This document shows positions 61,512 through 64,000 of a DNA stretch of 64,000 bases, one piece after another. The position numbers and the translations under genes are program-made. The notes under the pieces are model-generated. The model was not told where the DNA came from. It searched no databases and was given only the letters and a program-made list of their open reading frames with translations. This stretch comes from CAXXOK01 sp001604115 (GTDB taxonomy: Bacteria > Bacillota > Clostridia > Christensenellales > Aristaeellaceae), in the NCBI GenBank assembly GCA_034928535.1, contig JAYFOV010000010.1, positions 1 through 64,000 on the forward strand, in the 5' to 3' direction. How positions within the stretch are numbered: position 1 is the first letter of the stretch; each line of letters starts with the position of its first letter.

Positions 61512-62945
61512 TCAAGCATGGCGGCGGGGCGGTTGCGCACGGTACTCCGTTGGGGTCATGCTGTAATACTCGCGGAACACATGCGCAAAATGCTTGGCGG
61601 AAATAAAGCCTACCGCGCTGGCAATCGCCTGCACCTTGGCGTCAGGATGCTCCAACAGCCTGCGGGCGGCATCCTCCATCCGCAGTCGGAGCAGGTACTG
61701 GGAATAGCTGCATCCCATTTCCCGGTGGAACTGTGCGCTCAGGTAGGCGGGGGTTACCGCCAGCATATCCGCCAGCATGGAAAGGCTGATGGGCTGTGCA
61801 AAGCGCTCTTGCAGACAATCGCGTGCACGGCGCACCAGCTGGCTGGGTTCGGACATGGGCGGCATGGGATCACTGGGCTGCAATGCGCGCAGGGATGCGG
61901 CCCACAGGGCGGGGAGTGCATCCGGCGCGGCGCCGGACATACGGTTTGCGAGGGTGCGCAAATCGGCAGAGTTGTACCCGGACTCCCGCAGCAGCGCGAT
62001 GGCTGCGCAGGCGCGCTGCTCAACCGGGAATTCCATCAGCGCGCTGCCCAGCACGGCCAAGCGTTCTTCTGTCAAGGTTTGGTCGCGCAACGCCTGCTGG
62101 AGCAGCATGCCCATCGCGTCCCATTTCTGGGCGGCCTGCCGATGTTCCATGCGCAGTGGTTCCATTAGCAGGGGCGCATCCAATGCCAAAGCAATTTGCA
62201 ATAGGCGGGCGGCCTTCACCCCTGCGGCGGGCAGGTCGGCGGGCTGAAAGGGCGCGGATCCGCAGCGCACGGGCATGGCTGCATCCTGCTTTGCCAAACG
62301 CTCCAAAGCACGCCGGCAAACGGTCGGAAGCAACAACGCATCCTGCGCGCGCACACACACGGCCACGGCATCCGCAAGGCGTGTGCTGGCAACGCCCAGC
62401 CCTGCAACGGCCATCCACAGCGCATCCAGGGTGGTGTCGGCAACCAATGCGGGCGCCAGCAGCATGATGGCGCTTGCCTGCCCATCCAGCAGCGTTGCCA
62501 GCGCGTGGGTGGCTGCGGCATCGCCTGCCAGCGCCAGCGCCAGTTGATCGCCCCCATCGCGTTCCCGACGGGCAGCAACCTGCGCTGCCATGGCGGATAG
62601 TGCGGCCGCGAGTTCCGGCTCGTGGACGGGCTTGAGCAGGTAATCGAAAACATTCAGGCGCATGGCAGCGCGGGCATAATCAAAAGCGTCATACCCGGAG
62701 AGGATCAGGATGGGCATCTCGGCATCCTGTGCGCGGATGTAGCGGGAAAGCTCAATGCCATCCATGGCAGGCATGCGGATGTCGGTGATGACCGCGTCAA
62801 AACGTTCGTGCGCCAACCGCTCCACTGCCTCCATCCCATCGGCGGCGGTGGCTGCGGCGCTCCACTCTGGACAGAAGGTATGGAGGTTTGCGGCCAGGTA
62901 GTCCCGCATGATGTCCTCGTCCTCAACAATCAAAGCTCGGTACAT
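61512..62945 (-). CDS. YesN-type response regulator (receiver + AraC HTH)
   Basis: A 477-residue protein. The receiver domain (1-125) has acidic residues E8-D9-E10-D11, phospho-acceptor D55 (VITDIRMP), SGYDAFDYA and the LLKPV Lys. A central Ala-rich linker domain (about 130-360) follows and the C-terminal 100 residues are an AraC double helix-turn-helix (ISLSMLADMLAVTPAYLSAQF, VQAIASAVGFISAKHFAHVF). It partners the sensor kinase whose stop codon lies one base before its ATG; AAAGGAGG overlaps the kinase end. Such pairs usually control sugar transport genes; the target here is unknown. Confidence 0.94.
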   Translation of the reverse strand: MYRALIVEDEDIMRDYLAANLHTFCPEWSAAATAADGMEAVERLAHERFDAVITDIRMPAMDGIELSRYIRAQDAEMPILILSGYDAFDYARAAMRLNVFDYLLKPVHEPELAAALSAMAAQVAARRERDGGDQLALALAGDAAATHALATLLDGQASAIMLLAPALVADTTLDALWMAVAGLGVASTRLADAVAVCVRAQDALLLPTVCRRALERLAKQDAAMPVRCGSAPFQPADLPAAGVKAARLLQIALALDAPLLMEPLRMEHRQAAQKWDAMGMLLQQALRDQTLTEERLAVLGSALMEFPVEQRACAAIALLRESGYNSADLRTLANRMSGAAPDALPALWAASLRALQPSDPMPPMSEPSQLVRRARDCLQERFAQPISLSMLADMLAVTPAYLSAQFHREMGCSYSQYLLRLRMEDAARRLLEHPDAKVQAIASAVGFISAKHFAHVFREYYSMTPTEYRAQPPRRHA

Positions 62946-62946
62946 G

Positions 62947-64000
62947 CTAAGCCTCCTTTGCAGGCAAGTGCAGGGTCACGCAGGTGCCCTCGCCTTCGGC
63001 GGATTCGATGGTCAGGCCATAGTCATTGCCAAACTTGAGCCGGATGCGCCGCGCGATATTCAGCAGTCCCACGCTGGCTTCAGCACTGGTTGGCTCCACG
63101 GAGGTTTCCCAAAGCGCCTCGCGTAAAGCCTGTAGCTTGCCTGCATCCATGCCCAGGCCGTTGTCCGTGATCGTGATCTGCATTTCGCTTTGGGTGTGGT
63201 GGATGGCCACCGTAATGTTGGCACTGCCGCGTTTGCGCTCGCACCCATGCACAAGGGCGTTTTCGATCAGGGGTTGCAGGGTGAGCGCGGGCAGCTGATA
63301 CGCCCGCCAGGGGGTGATGTCCGGAAGGCTGTAGCGAAGCTGGCGGAAGCGTTTTTGCTGGAGGATCAGGTAGCTTTCGACGATTTTCATCTCCGCCTGC
63401 AAGGTGATCTCCCGATCGGCATTGACCATGCCGCGCAGGAGGGTGGCCAGCATATCGATGCTCTGCACAGCCTCCTCGTCCCGCTTGGTTTTGATGAGCA
63501 ATTGGATGGTGTTGAGGGCGTTAAACAGGAAGTGCGGGCGAATCTGGTTGCACAGCGCGGCGTACTGCGCCTCCCGCTCCAAGTAGTGCGCCTCATACAC
63601 CTGGCGTGTGAGCAACGTGTTGCGCTCGGTTTCGGCATGGATCTGCGCAATCATGTCATTGAAGGAACGCCCCAGATAGGCCAGCTCATCATGCCCATCC
63701 AGCGGTGCGCGCACAGTCAGGTCGCCGGCCTGCGCCGCGCGCATGAGCGATGTGATGCGGAACATTGGCTTGAGAAACAGCCGCACCAGCGGCACGGACA
63801 CCAGCACCCCCAATGCCGCGCACAGAAAGGCGAGCCAAATGGCCTTATACAGCGCCTGCGTGGCGGCCGCGGTGAGCGTGCGCATGGCATGCACATCAAT
63901 GAGCCGCCAGTTGGTGGCTTGCAAGGGCTGGATGCTCACCAGATATTCTGTCTTGTCCAGCCAAAGAGGGAAGGCGCTGGCCATGCCACCTTCCGTAGGC
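62947..64000 (-). CDS. YesM-type sensor histidine kinase (5' partial)
   Basis: The C-terminal 350 residues of a membrane sensor kinase; the frame is open to the window edge, so the N-terminus (first helix and outer dCache-like domain) is missing. Seen are the end of the outer domain (TEYLVSIQPLQATNWRLIDV), a transmembrane helix (AIWLAFLCAALGVLVSVPLV), HAMP, the His-kinase box QIRPHFLFNALNTIQ, and the ATPase domain (PLIENALVHG, DNGLGMD, GEGTCVTLHLP). It autophosphorylates on the box His and passes phosphate to D55 of the response regulator encoded immediately downstream. Confidence 0.93.
   Translation of the reverse strand, partial: PTEGGMASAFPLWLDKTEYLVSIQPLQATNWRLIDVHAMRTLTAAATQALYKAIWLAFLCAALGVLVSVPLVRLFLKPMFRITSLMRAAQAGDLTVRAPLDGHDELAYLGRSFNDMIAQIHAETERNTLLTRQVYEAHYLEREAQYAALCNQIRPHFLFNALNTIQLLIKTKRDEEAVQSIDMLATLLRGMVNADREITLQAEMKIVESYLILQQKRFRQLRYSLPDITPWRAYQLPALTLQPLIENALVHGCERKRGSANITVAIHHTQSEMQITITDNGLGMDAGKLQALREALWETSVEPTSAEASVGLLNIARRIRLKFGNDYGLTIESAEGEGTCVTLHLPAKEA

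Overview
The window looks like chromosomal DNA of a GC-rich Firmicute, most likely class Clostridia. This rests on strong AGGAGG-type ribosome sites, textbook TTGACA/TATAAT promoters with 17-bp spacers, a YesM/YesN-type two-component pair, AraC/LacI/GntR-controlled sugar ABC operons, CotH and lamin-tail surface proteins, and a DUF6020-type membrane protein. The taxon is an inference. I saw no rRNA, tRNA, CRISPR array, transposase or phage gene.

Layout. (1) 1-16172, plus strand: a tightly spaced operon for an envelope phospho-signalling system. It encodes a giant leucine-rich-repeat protein (5' end outside the window) after a long Pro-Thr linker, two PP2C phosphatases (one membrane-anchored), an HtrA/trypsin protease with a transmembrane helix and FHA domain, a small FHA protein, a Ser/Thr kinase with RDD-like membrane domain and FHA domain, and a VWA-TM-FHA protein, closed by a terminator. 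Extracellular sensing or adhesion modules are joined through membranes to phosphothreonine-reading FHA domains, next to one kinase and two phosphatases. This is the best candidate for an undescribed system. (2) 17083-20343: uxuA and uxuB for hexuronate catabolism. (3) 20933-22810, minus: a GT-C-like polytopic membrane protein. (4) 23168-26821: class I ribonucleotide reductase nrdA/nrdB.

(5) 27063-35847, minus: an eight-gene sugar operon, read as binding protein, two permeases, AraC regulator, glycosidase-like protein, ROK kinase, mannose-6-phosphate isomerase and a Rpe/AlsE-like epimerase. (6) 36482-39964: a MarR regulator with Cys-rich head and His-rich tail, a Rieske oxygenase, and a UvsE UV endonuclease that carries a DUF1722-like C-terminal domain. 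(7) 40013-44710: a zinc-ribbon membrane protein, a lamin-tail protein plus CotH pair, and O-acetylhomoserine sulfhydrylase.

(8) 45076-52833, minus: a second eight-gene operon with ribose-type ABC transporter, AllA-like protein, DhaK, DhaL and its own LacI regulator. (9) 53322-61096: a GntR regulator divergent from an allose-type operon (binding protein, ATPase, permease, PPi-type phosphofructokinase, class II aldolase, AlsK-like kinase). Two matching operator-like sites overlap or adjoin the two divergent promoters. (10) 61512-64000, minus: YesN-type response regulator and the C-terminal part of its YesM-type sensor kinase.

The sugar loci fit together. The allose-type operon lacks the allulose-6-phosphate epimerase needed to feed its phosphofructokinase, and an AlsE-like epimerase sits at the end of operon (5).
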